Below are positions 33,113 to 44,544 of a DNA stretch of 64,000 bases, piece by piece. Where the stretch lies: assembly GCA_009363875.1 (NCBI GenBank), contig CM018686.1, positions 10,540,001 to 10,604,000 of the forward strand, written 5' to 3'. The DNA comes from Mikania micrantha (lineage: Eukaryota; Streptophyta; Magnoliopsida; Asterales; Asteraceae). The notes under the pieces were generated by a model. The model had not been told where the DNA came from and did no database searches. It saw only the letters and a list, made by a program, of their open reading frames with translations. Position 1 is the stretch's first letter; each line of letters begins with the position of its first letter. The translations under genes and the position numbers were made by a program.

Positions 33113-33481
33113 TTGTTTGACACAGGAGCGGATAAGAGCTTTATCTCTCCTGAATTTGCATCATTAATTTCATTGCCTACGATAGATCTAGAAACTCCTT
33201 ATGTCATTGAATTTGCTAATGGCAAGTTGATCAAAACTAACAGTGTTATTCAAGGATGTTCCTTGAATTTGAATGATCATCTTTTCAAAATTGATTTACT
33301 TTCTATTGAGCTTGGGAGCTTTGATGTTGTTGTTGGTATGGACTGGCTTTCTGATAACCAAGCGGAAGTTGTGTGTCAAAACAAGGTGATTCGTATTCCA
33401 TTACCTAACGGTAATACACTGATAGTTCAAGGAGAACGAGCTGGTAGAAGACTTGGTATCATATCTTGTATGCGAGCTTAG
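33113..33481 (+). pseudogene. Element C aspartic protease
   Basis: The active site FDTGADKSFIS and second block VVGMDWLSDNQ are intact. The segment is in frame with the upstream zinc cluster and the downstream pol, separated only by TAA (33101-33103) and TAG (33479-33481). The TAG sits where Gln is usual before a KFLRKGC motif, so a CAG to TAG change is likely. Confidence 0.85.
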
Positions 33482-33520
33482 AAATTCTTAAGGAAGGGCT
33501 GTTATGCTTTCCTGGCACAT

Positions 33521-36382
33521 GTGACTGAGCACAATTCTTCACCCAAACAAATCACAGATATCCCAGTAGTCAAGGATTTTCCTGAAGTTTTTCCTGAGGA
33601 CATATCAGGATTACCCCCAGTGAGACAAGTTGAATTTCGAATCGACTTAATTCCAGGTGCAGCACCTGTTGCTAAAGCCCCTTATCGGCTTGCACCATCC
33701 GAAATGCAAGAACTTTCAGGTCAATTGCAAGAGTTGTTAGACAAAGGTTTTATCAGACCTAGTTTCTCACCCTGGGGAGCACCTATTCTTTTTGTGAAAA
33801 AGAAGGATGGTTCATTCAGAATGTGTATTGACTACAGGGAACTCAATAAACTGACAATCAAGAACCGTTATCCACTACCTCGTATCGATGATCTGTTTGA
33901 TCAACTACAAGGTGCTACTTATTTTTCAAAAATCGATTTAAGATCTGGATATCATCAGTTACGTATTCATAATGATGACATTCCTAAAACTGCTTTCAGA
34001 ACTCGATACGGACATTACGAATTTTTAGTGATGCCGTTTGGTTTAACAAATGCACCAGCAGTTTTCATGGATCTGATGAATCGAGTATGTAGACCTTATC
34101 TGGATAAATTTGTGATTGTGTTTATTGATGATATTCTTATTTATTCTCGAAATCAACAAGAACATGCTCAACACTTAAATTTAATTCTAGAACTTTTGGC
34201 ACGTGAAAAATTATATGCCAAGTTCTCCAAGTGTGAGTTCTGGTTACGAGAAGTTCAATTTCTTGGTCATGTAGTAAATCAAAACGGTATTCAAGTGGAT
34301 CCCAGTAAGATTCAGGCGGTGAAACAATGGGAGACACCACGAACCCCGACTGAAATACGCCAATTTTTGGGGTTGGCAGGTTATTATCGCCGGTTTATCA
34401 AGAACTTTTCAAAGATAGCCTTGCCACTGACTACATTGACACAGAAAAATCAACCGTTTATATGGAGTTCTCAACAGGAGGAGGCGTTCCAACTGTTGAA
34501 ACATAAACTCTGTAATGCACCTATCTTGGCACTACCGGAAGGTACTGATAACTTCACAGTATATTGTGATGCTTCACGTCAAGGTCTTGGGTGTGTCCTA
34601 ATGCAAAAGGATAAGGTAATTGCTTATGCTTCTCGACAGCTGAAAGTACATGAGAAGAACTATATCACACATGATCTAGAACTTGGTGCAGTAGTGTTTG
34701 CACTCAAGATTTGGAGACATTATCTATACAGAACTAGGTGTATTATATACACTGATCACAAAAGCCTCCAACACATTCTAGATCAGAAAATGTTGAACAT
34801 GCGACAGAGGCGATGGGTTGAACTGTTGAACGATTACGACTGTGAGATTCGTTATCACCCAGGCAAAGCAAATGTTGTAGCTGATGCTTTAAGTCGCAAG
34901 GAACGAGTCAAGCCTTTACGTGTGAAAGCGTTAGGTATGACTATTCAAACCAGTCTAATTCCTCAAATCAAAGACGCTCAGCAACAAGCTTTACAAGCAA
35001 CGAACTATTCTGCTGAGGGACTGAGAGGATTAGATAAGAAACTTGATACCAAAGACGATGGACTATTGTATTTCAAAAACCGAATGTGGATTCCTTTATT
35101 CGGTAACTCTCGAACTATTATCTTGGATGAGGCGCATAAATCCAGGTATTCTATTCATCCAGGTGCTGATAAAATGTATAAGGATCTTAAAGACTTTTAC
35201 TGGTGGCCTGGAATGAAGAAACACATAGCTGAATACGTGGATCGATGTCTAACATGTCTCAAAGTCAAGGCTGAACATCAACGACCTTCTGGGTTATTGC
35301 AACAACCTGAGATTCCCATGTGGAAATGGGATCAGATCTCTATGGATTTCATTACTAAATTACCCAGAACATCACGTAATCATGACTCTATATGGGTTAT
35401 CGTTGATCGTCTTACGAAATCTGCGCATTTCTTACCCATCCGAGAAGACTATCCTATGGATCGACTCGCTAAAGTTTATGTTAATGAGATTGTGTCTCGA
35501 CATGGAGTACCGATCTCTATTAATTCTGACAGGGATAGTCGATTTATGTCTCGATTTTGGCAAACTCTTCAGAATGCTCTGGGCACGCAAATCAATATGA
35601 GCACAGCTTATCATCCACAAACTGACGGACAGACTGAACGAACAAATCAAACTCTTGAAGACATGCTCAGAAGCTGTGTGATTGATTTTGGAGGTAGCTG
35701 GGATATTCATCTTCCACTTGTTGAATTCTCATACAATAACAGCTACCATACCAGTATTCAATGCGCTCCATTCGAAGCACTTTATGGACGCAAATGTAGA
35801 TCACCTATCTGTTGGTCAGAGGTAGGTGAAAGTCAAATCATCGGCCCAGAATTCATTCAGGAAACAACGGATAAGATCGCACTCATTCAGGAACGAATCA
35901 AAGCTGCTCGCGATCGTCAAAAGAGTTACGCTGATAATCGCCGTAGACCACTCAAATTTCAAGCAGGTGATCGGGTAATGTTAAAAGTGTCACCTTGGAA
36001 AGGCATTTTCAGATTCGGAAAGAGAGGTAAACTTTTGCCAAGATTTGTAGGGCCATTTAAAATTCTTGAACGAATTGGACCAGTAACCTATAGACTTGAG
36101 TTACCTCTTGAACTCAGTAATATTCATGATGTCTTTCATGTATCCAATCTGAAGAAGTGCTTAACTGATGAATCATTGATCGTACCTCTAGAAGAGATTC
36201 ATGTTAATGAAAAACTTCAGTTCAGTGAAGAACCAGTAGAGGTAATGGATCGAGAAACGAAAGTGTTAAAACGTAGTCGCATACCAATCGTTAAAATGCG
36301 ATGGAACTCGCAACGTGGACCTGAATATACTTGGGAACGTGAAGATCAAATGAAATCAAAGTATCCACATCTATTCTCATAA
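33521..36382 (+). CDS. Element C pol: RT, RNase H, integrase, chromodomain-like tail
   Basis: It is an uninterrupted run of 953 codons. RT has LLDKGFIRPSFSPWGAP, SGYHQLR, MPFGLTNAPAVFMDLM and VIVFIDDILIYSR. RNase H shows YCDASRQGLGCVLMQ and YTDHKSLQHILDQKM. Integrase has the HHCC region (HKSRYSIHPG, CLTCLKVKAEHQ), DFITKLP, NSDRDSRF and HPQTDGQTERT, so the D,D,E residues appear kept. The C terminus has GDRVMLKVSPWKG, FHVSNLKKCL and a chromodomain-like end with EYTWERE. It could be active in trans if expressed, because only the upstream gag-protease segment is broken. Confidence 0.93.
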   Translation: MTEHNSSPKQITDIPVVKDFPEVFPEDISGLPPVRQVEFRIDLIPGAAPVAKAPYRLAPSEMQELSGQLQELLDKGFIRPSFSPWGAPILFVKKKDGSFRMCIDYRELNKLTIKNRYPLPRIDDLFDQLQGATYFSKIDLRSGYHQLRIHNDDIPKTAFRTRYGHYEFLVMPFGLTNAPAVFMDLMNRVCRPYLDKFVIVFIDDILIYSRNQQEHAQHLNLILELLAREKLYAKFSKCEFWLREVQFLGHVVNQNGIQVDPSKIQAVKQWETPRTPTEIRQFLGLAGYYRRFIKNFSKIALPLTTLTQKNQPFIWSSQQEEAFQLLKHKLCNAPILALPEGTDNFTVYCDASRQGLGCVLMQKDKVIAYASRQLKVHEKNYITHDLELGAVVFALKIWRHYLYRTRCIIYTDHKSLQHILDQKMLNMRQRRWVELLNDYDCEIRYHPGKANVVADALSRKERVKPLRVKALGMTIQTSLIPQIKDAQQQALQATNYSAEGLRGLDKKLDTKDDGLLYFKNRMWIPLFGNSRTIILDEAHKSRYSIHPGADKMYKDLKDFYWWPGMKKHIAEYVDRCLTCLKVKAEHQRPSGLLQQPEIPMWKWDQISMDFITKLPRTSRNHDSIWVIVDRLTKSAHFLPIREDYPMDRLAKVYVNEIVSRHGVPISINSDRDSRFMSRFWQTLQNALGTQINMSTAYHPQTDGQTERTNQTLEDMLRSCVIDFGGSWDIHLPLVEFSYNNSYHTSIQCAPFEALYGRKCRSPICWSEVGESQIIGPEFIQETTDKIALIQERIKAARDRQKSYADNRRRPLKFQAGDRVMLKVSPWKGIFRFGKRGKLLPRFVGPFKILERIGPVTYRLELPLELSNIHDVFHVSNLKKCLTDESLIVPLEEIHVNEKLQFSEEPVEVMDRETKVLKRSRIPIVKMRWNSQRGPEYTWEREDQMKSKYPHLFS

Positions 36383-36445
36383 ATGATTGTCATAATGTAA
36401 GTCTTCACTAAATTTCGGGACGAAATTTCTCAAACAGGAGGAGAC

Positions 36446-38584
36446 TGTGACAGTTGCATACGAGAATTACGTCATAAGTGACGTGAGCACATTTGATCGT
36501 TCTAGAAATCCACGTTGTTCTAATACTTTTAATTGTTACAGAATGATAGTAGGTGAGAAATGATGAACGTGGACGAAAACCGTGCACAAAACGGAGTCCT
36601 GGATTGCTCGGAATCGAAAAATGAAGAAAAATTACTAAGTGTTGGTCGACTGGACCCATCACGGTACGCGATGGAGGAATTGAGAATCCTCCGCGGTACG
36701 CGATGCTAGCGAAATATCAAAGATTCCTCCGGAAAACTTCGCGGTACGCGAAGCCCCTTTTGGCTTTTGGTCGCGGTACGCGACGGATGAGGCGGTGGAA
36801 CAAGTTGATCCTTTTATCAGATATTCATGCAGAAACTATTTTTATTATCTTTTTCGAACTCAGACGAACTCACAGGTGAAAGACACACACAAACCACCAT
36901 CAAATCACCTTTTGAAGCTATCGGATCGTGTGGATCGCTCCTGGGGACGTGTTTACAAGTTCTGATCGTCATTTTACCCGCAAAAACTCCGTCTGATTAG
37001 GTAATGATCCGTTTAAACCTTCTAGTTTGATTTTGATTGATTAGATCTTGATTTTGAACGTAATAACATAGTTAGGATTGTTGATTATTGCCTAGATGAT
37101 GGCTAGGATTGATTATAAACAAAGAACACGAAGTTTTAACGGTTAAATCCTTGTTTTGATCCGTTGTAATGCTCGGTTTGCATGAAACCATACCCATGAT
37201 TATAATGGTTTAATCCATTTGATTATAACAATGTAGGTGATTAGTTGGATTAATCCTTGAAATGCAAGGTTAAATCCAAGTGTTTCAAACTAATCACGAT
37301 CATTAACATACTTATTGGAATGATTATCTGATGTTTATGATAACAGTCAGATTAGTATGTTAAATCTGGTTATTATACCTATTTTGATGCTACATTGTGA
37401 TATTTCATGATATTTAGGTAGTCAACAACAAGGATTTATCATTCCTAAGCCATTAAATTATCTAGAAAGTGTTTCAGTATTATAATCAACAACATTACCT
37501 ATTTGATTAATCTGAGATTATTCTGATTAATCCAGTGTGTCATCAACTTTGTGTTAGGAATCTAATGCAATGTAGGTTCCTACATTATCATACATTGTAT
37601 GATATAACATTAAATTAATTAATTACATAATTAGTATCGAGTTGATGATTTACTAAGCAATGTCTTTGACATTGAAAGTTCAGAAAGATCTAATCAGTAA
37701 ACTAGAACATAAATAAGTTATTAAATATAACTAAATGCAGAATCATCTCTGTACTATCAGTTTGGTGATACTCTGCTACACCTATATTATCAGGTGAGTT
37801 TCGTACAACCCCTTTTATTTTTAATCTTTTATAAACATCGGGGAAACTCTGTAAACTGTTGTCTGAACATATGATATGCATCAATGATATCTGTGTGATT
37901 TCATGTGATTTTGTGGGATTTCATGGGATTTTGCCTGTAGACTGAACTCTATCATGGAACTGAAAGTCCTCATTTCTGAACTGTATCTAGTGAACCCATG
38001 TGTGGCCGAACAGAAAACATTGATAGTACTATTGGTTGACACCCCATTCGCTGGGAGGATTGCATCTCCCCTTGTGTGAATGTTTGTTATCTGTTTCTTG
38101 AATTTCTTAATGGTATGATAGACATTAAGATAATGAGGCATTAAGATATGTATCGACGGGTAATATCTTGAGACAGACTAGACGTCATAAAGGAACTAGA
38201 TACGGGTCCCATGGTTATCCAGAACTGAACTTTTGAGAACATGCTTATCATATCATATTTTTTTAAATTGAACTGTCGATCTCACCAGCTTTGTGCTGAC
38301 GTTTCAAACTCAAAACTTTTTGCAGGTAAACAGTAATAGCCGGTGAGGATGCACTTTTGGGATATTTGCACTTGTATAATTAATATTGTAATTAAATAAA
38401 TATAGCTGTAATGTAATTGTGATTGCGACATCCTTGTAATGAGTTTACTTTAAGTTAATCTGTGTGCTTATGATATCGGTTCAAGTAAGTCACCCCTCAC
38501 CTCGGAGACATCGCCACTATGCTTCCGCAACAGGTTCAGTGATGTCAAGCTAGACACGAGGTGACGAGAGGTGGGGGTGTGACA
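36446..38584 (+). repeat. Element C 3' LTR
   Basis: It is 2139 bp, starts TGTGACAG after a purine-rich AACAGGAGGAGAC tract and ends GGTGTGACA, followed by TSD CCGGG. It retains the four CGCG dyads; the first copy is altered to CACGGTACGCG at about 36659. Confidence 0.94.
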
Positions 38585-38589
38585 CCGGG

Positions 38590-39527
38590 ATGTTTCCCGT
38601 TTATACCAATGTTAAGCCGGGATAATGCCGAATTTTATATACGTATTCTTTTAGAATATAAAAGAGGCAACCCGAATTATTGTTTTGAAAATACGTTTAC
38701 AGAAAGAGTTTTCAAGAGGTATAAATCTCCTATACTAATAAAGACATGGTCCTGGTATACCGAAGGTGTGTAGTCTTATGCTCCTTCGATATAACAGGAT
38801 AATGCTGGTATATAGGTTGAGATAAAGACGTTGTTTAAAAAAAAGAGAGTTCTTGCACTATGGTGCTGATTATAAAGTTTTTTTAAAAAGAAATTTTTAA
38901 AGCACACTTGGGTGATTAAAGATTTTAGTAGCACCTTTCAGGTGAACAGAGTTACCTTCGGGTAAAACAGAGTTACCTTTGGGTAAAAGAGTTTCCTTCG
39001 AGTAAAACAGAGTTACCTTCGGGTAAAAGAGTTACCTTCGGGTAAAACAGAGTTACCTTCGGGTAAAACAGAGTGCCTTCGGGTGAACAGATTTTTAAAT
39101 AAATGTTATTGATATAATATGATACATGTATATCGATGTATGCTTTTGTGAAATGCTTTTGAAATATATTGTTTGAAATTAAAGATGTTTATTAAAGTTA
39201 GAACTCACCAGCTTAAGCTGACAACTTTTAACATGCACATCAGGTAGAGATGGTGAAGCCTCAGCTAGTCGAGGCAAGAAACAGTTGGCATAGGTGACCC
39301 TGGATGGATACTGGCTGCAGGTTTTGAGAAGACTGACATAGATGTAAATTTTGTAAAATAAAAAAAAATGAAATAAATAAATAAAAATGGTTGTGTGACA
39401 TATATGTAATCGGGTTTACTTATGTATAATATGTTTTATTTCCGCTGCGATTGAATTATATCTATTTTATCACTGTGCTTATGAGTAAATCGAGAAAGTG
39501 ACGTGTCTCGGGAGACGGGGCGTTACA
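38590..39527 (+). repeat. Element B 3' LTR, second part
   Basis: It continues the element B LTR after element C and is collinear with about 9068-10026. It contains the hairpin array with six central units (about 38950-39067) and ends GGGCGTTACA next to the B target duplication. Confidence 0.92.
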
Positions 39528-39532
39528 GACAG

Positions 39533-40114
39533 TTCCACCTCTAGTCTCTGCAGCTCATTCTTAGGGCAAAACTCAGTTCTCAGTAGGGTCTTGAATTCTT
39601 CCCAAGTCATGGACATAGCTTCTTCTCTTCCCCTTGCATTGATTTGGCCATTCCACCAAGTCAAGGCTCGTTTTTTGAAAGTTCCAGCAGAGTAACGAAC
39701 CTTGTGGTGCTCTGGACAACTGCAGAGGTCCAAAGTAGTTTAAACCTTCTCTATCCATTAGATTAATCCAACAGCTCCTTCATTGACGCTAAATCTAGGC
39801 GGCTTACATCCTACAAATGATTTGTAGGAGTAATGAGATGTACCGCTCGTGTTCCCACTGTCATTTCGGAGACGGTTGAGCATCTTCGGTATTACTTCCT
39901 TCAGCTGATTAGTCAGCTGATTGCTCAGCAGAGTTGCTAAAGCAATGGTGGTAGGATCCAGTGCTCCAGTCAGGCTAGGGTTTGGAGGTGGAGAGTGTGG
40001 TGGAGGAGGAGGTGGTGGAGGAGGTGGAGTTGAGTCAGCAAGTGATGGTGTAGAGGAGTGTGGAGCTAGGTCTTGTGGTGATGTCAACAGGGGAGGTTGT
40101 CTTCGTGGCGGCAT
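39533..40114 (-). pseudogene. Element A gag, N-terminal part
   Basis: It starts MPPRRQPPLLTS at 40114, passes a run of ten prolines, and reaches the gag signature (SFVGCKPPRFSVNEGAVG). Nonsense codons lie near 39760 and 39740. It then gives HKVRYSAGTFKKRALTWWNG and WEEFKTLLRTEFCPK, and breaks at the right border of element B within codons for LEVEL. The continuation is at 7271-7783. MPPRR-type starts are common in Tekay gags. The protein cannot be made intact. Confidence 0.82.
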
Positions 40115-40274
40115 TCTGATCATAACCAAAAGAATATTGGTTAGTGCAATGATCGAATGCAGAAGACACAATGCAATAAAGTCTTAAGTCATGTGTTCTC
40201 TACATGCAGGGTCCCTAGGTTATAGTCTAGGCCAAACTGTTTAATTAAGTGACCTATATTTCTCTATAACCATG

Positions 40275-40287
40275 GCTCTGATACCAA
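40275..40287 (-). other. Primer binding site of element A
   Basis: Minus-strand TTGGTATCAGAGC lies two bases from the 5' LTR. It is complementary to initiator methionine tRNA. Confidence 0.85.
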
Positions 40288-40289
40288 TC

Positions 40290-43200
40290 TGTCACACCCG
40301 AGCCGGTGGGTTGGATCGACTTCCCCGTCGGGCGGAAGGTTCTCGGGGCGCGATATCGTGAGTGATAATTGTGATAATCAGATTGTTTACATGGAACATG
40401 ATATAAATGAGAAATGCTAAATATAATAGAATTACAAAGTTAAATTACATCAGCATCGTTTATAATTTAACAATGTAAATCTACCATCAACATCATAAAT
40501 TTTCTATCTTGTATCTGCACAAGATATACAAAATATATTGCATAATGATGTTCCAAAAGTATGCAGGTACAAAATACTAAGTCTTCTATCTGAAGTCCTA
40601 GTCCAAAAGCAATAACTTCTTAATTGACATGTTCGTCACCTGAGAAGTCATCCAAAAAGATCAAGTCAACACATGGTTGGTGAGTTCATATAGTTTAGTA
40701 TTCGAAAGTAGTTTTGTAATCCTTTTTCGGTAAAAACCCTAACCTCATTAACTTCACATGTAATATCCGATTCAGTATGCTTATATATAGGGCATACGAA
40801 AGGGTCGAGCCTACAACCCGCCCAGACGCCATCCCACCACATACTAGCCGCCATCCCACCACATACTAAACCACATATGACATTGTTGTTAATGATAATT
40901 AAGCATTTTTACCCATCCTTCATTTACAACACACCATTGTTCTAACATACACAAGTGTTTGATAAACCCTCGGGTAACAACCTTAATCTCATTAACATCA
41001 CATGTATTATCCAGATCGGTATGCTTATATATAGGGCATACGAAAAAGGGTCGACTACAACCCGCCCAGACGCCATCCCACCACATACTAACCCGCATAG
41101 GACATTGTTGTTAATGTTAATTAAGCATTTTACCCCTACCATGAATCCCTTAGTTCTTCGGTTCTTTGTTTCTGTAATTACAATTGGAAATCTCTATTGA
41201 TTCCTTAAGTTCATCACACCAACATGATCAACCATAACATGTATAGAAACAATTCAATAAATGCTTAATTAAATAAATAATAAACATTCAATAAAATCTA
41301 AGACCTAATGATTGGACCTTAGTCAACTCGAGTAGACTAGTCTAGCAATCAAGGTTCTTAGTAGTTAGGGGATTCTGTAAATATCATCAAACATAATACC
41401 TACAAATCAAACGGTCTAGCTAGGACTTTTTGAAATGTAGGGTTTTTGTTTCGTACTTGATTCATCTAGTTTCGTCCCTTGTTTCGTATAGTTTTGTTGA
41501 CATATGTTATCTTTGATATTTCCCAGATTTACCTTTGAAAATGATTTGTTGATTCGTCTAGTCTCGTTGCAAGATGTACTTGATTCATTGATCATTGAAT
41601 ACTAGATTCGTTGAACAAATGTACTCTTGATTCGTATCTAGGGTTTGGTCTCGGTGTGCAACTAAGTGTCCTAGATGCTACTGTATTTCTAATATTTCAT
41701 CTAACTAGTCTAACTTATTGCCCGTTAATAACCCTTATCCCATAATTAATTATTACAAGTCTTTAATTACATATTTTAAGTCACTTCATTTAAGATCTTT
41801 AATCAACACATCTATTTAATCCAATTCAACTAAACATTTACTTAAAATCATTTAAATTGTTTAACAAAGCTTAAAATTTAATTTCTTTTATTAAAAGCAA
41901 AATTTTTTTAAGAAAATAACATGATGGGCATGGGTTAATCCACCAGATCAACCTTGGCCCATTACTAGTGCTTGATTATTCGTTGATTCCTTGAGTAAAT
42001 CTTTGTATAATTCATCCTAGATAGTTCAATAACTATCTAATGTAATTATATGTTTCCTTTAAATTGTCTAAGGGTCAAGTATTAATTAGGAGATCAACAC
42101 TTTACCTTAGACTATGATCTTTGATTCCCCATGTATTCCCAAGTGTTTTGAACCCAATAATATCACCACCCATGTTCGGATATTAATAAGGTTTTAAGAA
42201 GACTTTTTTTATTTTCACCCTTGTTCCTTATCATGTCTCGAATGAATTCGTAACAGTAGTCATTCAAAAGAACTTAAACTCTTGATTTCGTGAACGAACC
42301 CTAATATTGATCCCATGCATTCACACACACCCCCTCTTGATTATTCCCATGCATGAGTCAAGCACCCTAATCCGATCCATTTTTCGAGTAAGTCGGATGA
42401 GCTTGAGTCGAACGGGTTTGGGGCGAATGGGTTGGGCCGACTGGTGGTTCAAGGCCGAAAGAGGTGGTCAAGCGAATAACGGTGGCCGAATGGCATGAGC
42501 CGGTTAACTCTTGGTTCGGCAAAGGAGGTTGGCCAAATGAGAAAATCAATCCAATCGAATGACTTTGGGCCGACCGAAGGAAGCCATTGGGCCGACCGAA
42601 TGAACATTGGGCCGCGAATGATATTGAGCCTGCGAACGAGTGGGCTGGCGAAAGAGCTGCTTCGGCTAAAGGCCTTTCGGAATGAGGTGTGTGTTCCAGC
42701 TAGGCCATTCGGTCACCTGTGTGGGCCATTCGGCCGATCGAGACTTCCAATTCTCAGCCAACAAATTCAAGAGCTAAGACCCACCATGGTTGTGTCACTT
42801 GTTTTTACAACATCCTAAGGTGTTTTGATAGTGTTTCCCTAAGGGTTAGTAGGATATTAGCCGAGGATGAGGTGGGTTCGAAATAGGGTTTTCAAAACCC
42901 TTAAACCGCAACAAAATCTTGATTTTTACCTCGATTTGGCTGGTTTAAAAATGTAGATCCCTTGTACTTCTACGATCTACAAATTGTGATGGTTGTTTTG
43001 ACACCAAAATGGCTTGATTTCATGAAGATTTGGGGAAGAAATCTTAGAGAGAGAGTGGAGAGATTTTAGAGAGAGAGAGCTCCGAATTTTCTAGAGAGAG
43101 AGGCTGGTTGGTGGTGGTGGTGAGGCCTTGAATGCCTCATTAAATGAGGTGAAAATACCCGCGTTCGTTCGGGTACGTTCGGTTTCGCTCGGTTTCGCGT

Positions 43201-43830
43201 AAAACATTGGTTCTTCATCGTTTTTGTAACGAAATGACTCGGTTTTAAAAATAGAATTTCTAAAATTATTTTAGGTTGTGATTCCTAATAAATTAACTAA
43301 ATATCTTCTATTTATTTTAAATTTTCAGAACTAATTAATTTACGGTTTAAAATCGAATCGTACGGTCGTCGCGCGTATTCGTTCGAATCATCACCCGTAC
43401 GAACACAGCGGTAACTATACTTTTAAATATTGTTTTCAAATTATAGGATATCATTCAGAACGTTAAACTTCCAGATTTATTCGTACAGATCGTCACCTAT
43501 ACTACGAATAATCTGTCAGTTTAGCATTCACGTAACGACATCTGTTGTTATTTCATTATAAGTCCTCACATACATACGTTATACATATTAGAATCCTAAC
43601 AACTAATCACATGACGGTTCTGCATTGCCAGATAATATCTGACCCAAGAACCCTAGTTCTGAACTTTGTTTTCCTGAAATGATTCTGATTTTGATCTTTG
43701 ATAACATGAAATGACAATGAACATGATATGAATATGAAACACACTGTAATACATATAGTTCGTACCTGACTACTGTTCACGATACTGTTGAGATTACCTG
43801 TTCAGTGACGTTTCCGGCACTGATGTTACA
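40290..43830 (-). repeat. Element A 5' LTR
   Basis: It is 3541 bp with TGTCACACCC...GATGTTACA ends on the plus strand. It is collinear with 1-3708 but lacks a 464-bp block present at about 1046-1509 of the other copy; the junction is at about 41637. It has the same duplicated 244-bp unit and the same GGCCGAA-rich stretch (42380-42750). Confidence 0.92.
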
Positions 43831-43937
43831 CCTGCTGGGCGACGTCCTCGTGGTGTGGCTTCTCGGCCTCCATCTCGATAAATAAGTATAAGCTGAAAAA
43901 CGAAAAACGAGCGAACATTAAAAAAAATTTCAATCCA

Positions 43938-44420
43938 AAGACGCCCGTACTGGTCAGGACGGCCCGTACTGCTGTTGGCTGTCTCAAACAAAACCAGGTC
44001 GTCTTAAGCCAAGACGGCCCGTATTGGCCGTCTCAAACACAACCAGGCGGCCTGTCTTGGCAAACCAGCCCAAAGGTCACCTTCTTTATTTGATGAAAAA
44101 GACGAGCCGTACAGGTCAAGACGGCCCGTCTTGATTGTTGGCTGGTTAAAATTTGAATGACCAAGACGGACCGTATGGCCCGTCTTGTTCTTATTTTGAA
44201 ATCGAAAAATCAGTCAAAACAGGTCCGATTTCGATCCAAATCCAAATCTAAACACATATTCATGATCTACGAAGCAAAGTACATACCTGGCGTTGAAAGT
44301 TTGAAGATCCAAGACGGGGTGTATAGACCAAGACGAGAGAGTTTGGGAGTTTGTGTGTGTGCGAAAAAAGGTAAAAATGAATCTGAAATTTGAATATAAT
44401 CTAGAACAGTACGGGCCGTA
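43938..44420. repeat. Left subterminal repeats of the MULE
   Basis: About ten degenerate copies of (A/G)ACGGCCCGT(A/C)(C/T)T, in both orientations, lie within 480 bp, for example GACGGCCCGTACTG, GACGGCCCGTATTGG and TACGGGCCGTACTGG. Several are paired head to head about 15-20 bp apart. Confidence 0.75.
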
Positions 44421-44544
44421 CTGGTCAGTATGGTACTTTTCTAACTTTATTTTTTTAAAAAATTCATTTTTATTACATTTAATTAAAGAATTTGTTGTTT
44501 TTATATTTACACGTCCATGTAGTCGACCAACTTATTTTCATCAT

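Larger units (their letters stand above)
16483..38584 (+). mobile_element. Element C: Ty3/gypsy (Tekay-like) retrotransposon, split by element D
   Basis: It is flanked by a perfect 5-bp TSD, CCGGG (16478-16482 and 38585-38589). The uninterrupted element B 5' LTR has a single CCGGG at the same site. LTRs of 2139 bp each lie at 16483-18621 and 36446-38584. The internal region carries gag, protease, RT, RNase H, integrase and a chromodomain-like tail on the plus strand. Element D is inserted near the start of gag. By eye the LTRs differ at about 18 positions, so it is young. Confidence 0.94.
7784..39527 (+). mobile_element. Element B: Ty3/gypsy (Tekay-like) retrotransposon, split by element C
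   Basis: It begins TGTAACAACCG at 7784 and ends GGGCGTTACA at 39527. Flanking bases are GACAA on the left (7779-7783) and GACAG on the right (39528-39532), a 5-bp TSD with one mismatch. The 5' LTR is 7784-10026. The 3' LTR is 15208-16482 plus 38590-39527, divided by element C. The internal region 10027-15207 has a primer binding site, gag, pol and a chromodomain-like tail on the plus strand. Several nonsense codons and frameshifts make it non-autonomous. Confidence 0.92.
1..43830 (-). mobile_element. Element A: Ty3/gypsy (Tekay-like) retrotransposon, split by element B
   Basis: This is the outermost element of the nest, coding on the minus strand. Its 3' LTR fills 1-3708 and runs off the left edge. 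Pol lies at 3743-7083 and the C-terminal part of gag at 7271-7783. The rest of gag resumes at 39533-40114, followed by the primer binding site and the 5' LTR (40290-43830). The interruption, 7784-39527, is element B. Domain order is gag, protease, RT, RNase H, integrase, chromodomain-like tail, which is the gypsy order; the C-terminal tail matches Tekay-type elements. All frames carry stops or shifts, so it is non-autonomous. The 5 bases right of the 5' LTR (cctgc, 43831-43835) should be the TSD, but the left copy is outside the window. Confidence 0.9.

Noticed and set aside
39921..40187. Glycine-rich ORF on the plus strand
   Set aside because: It is the reverse of the polyproline run in element A gag. 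The minus-strand frame fits a MPPRR-type gag and the neighbouring primer site.
43794..43991. Minus-strand ORF crossing the element A border (contains RGRRPAG)
   Set aside because: It spans the LTR end and the flanking DNA. The basic motif resembles many proteins and no second conserved block was found.
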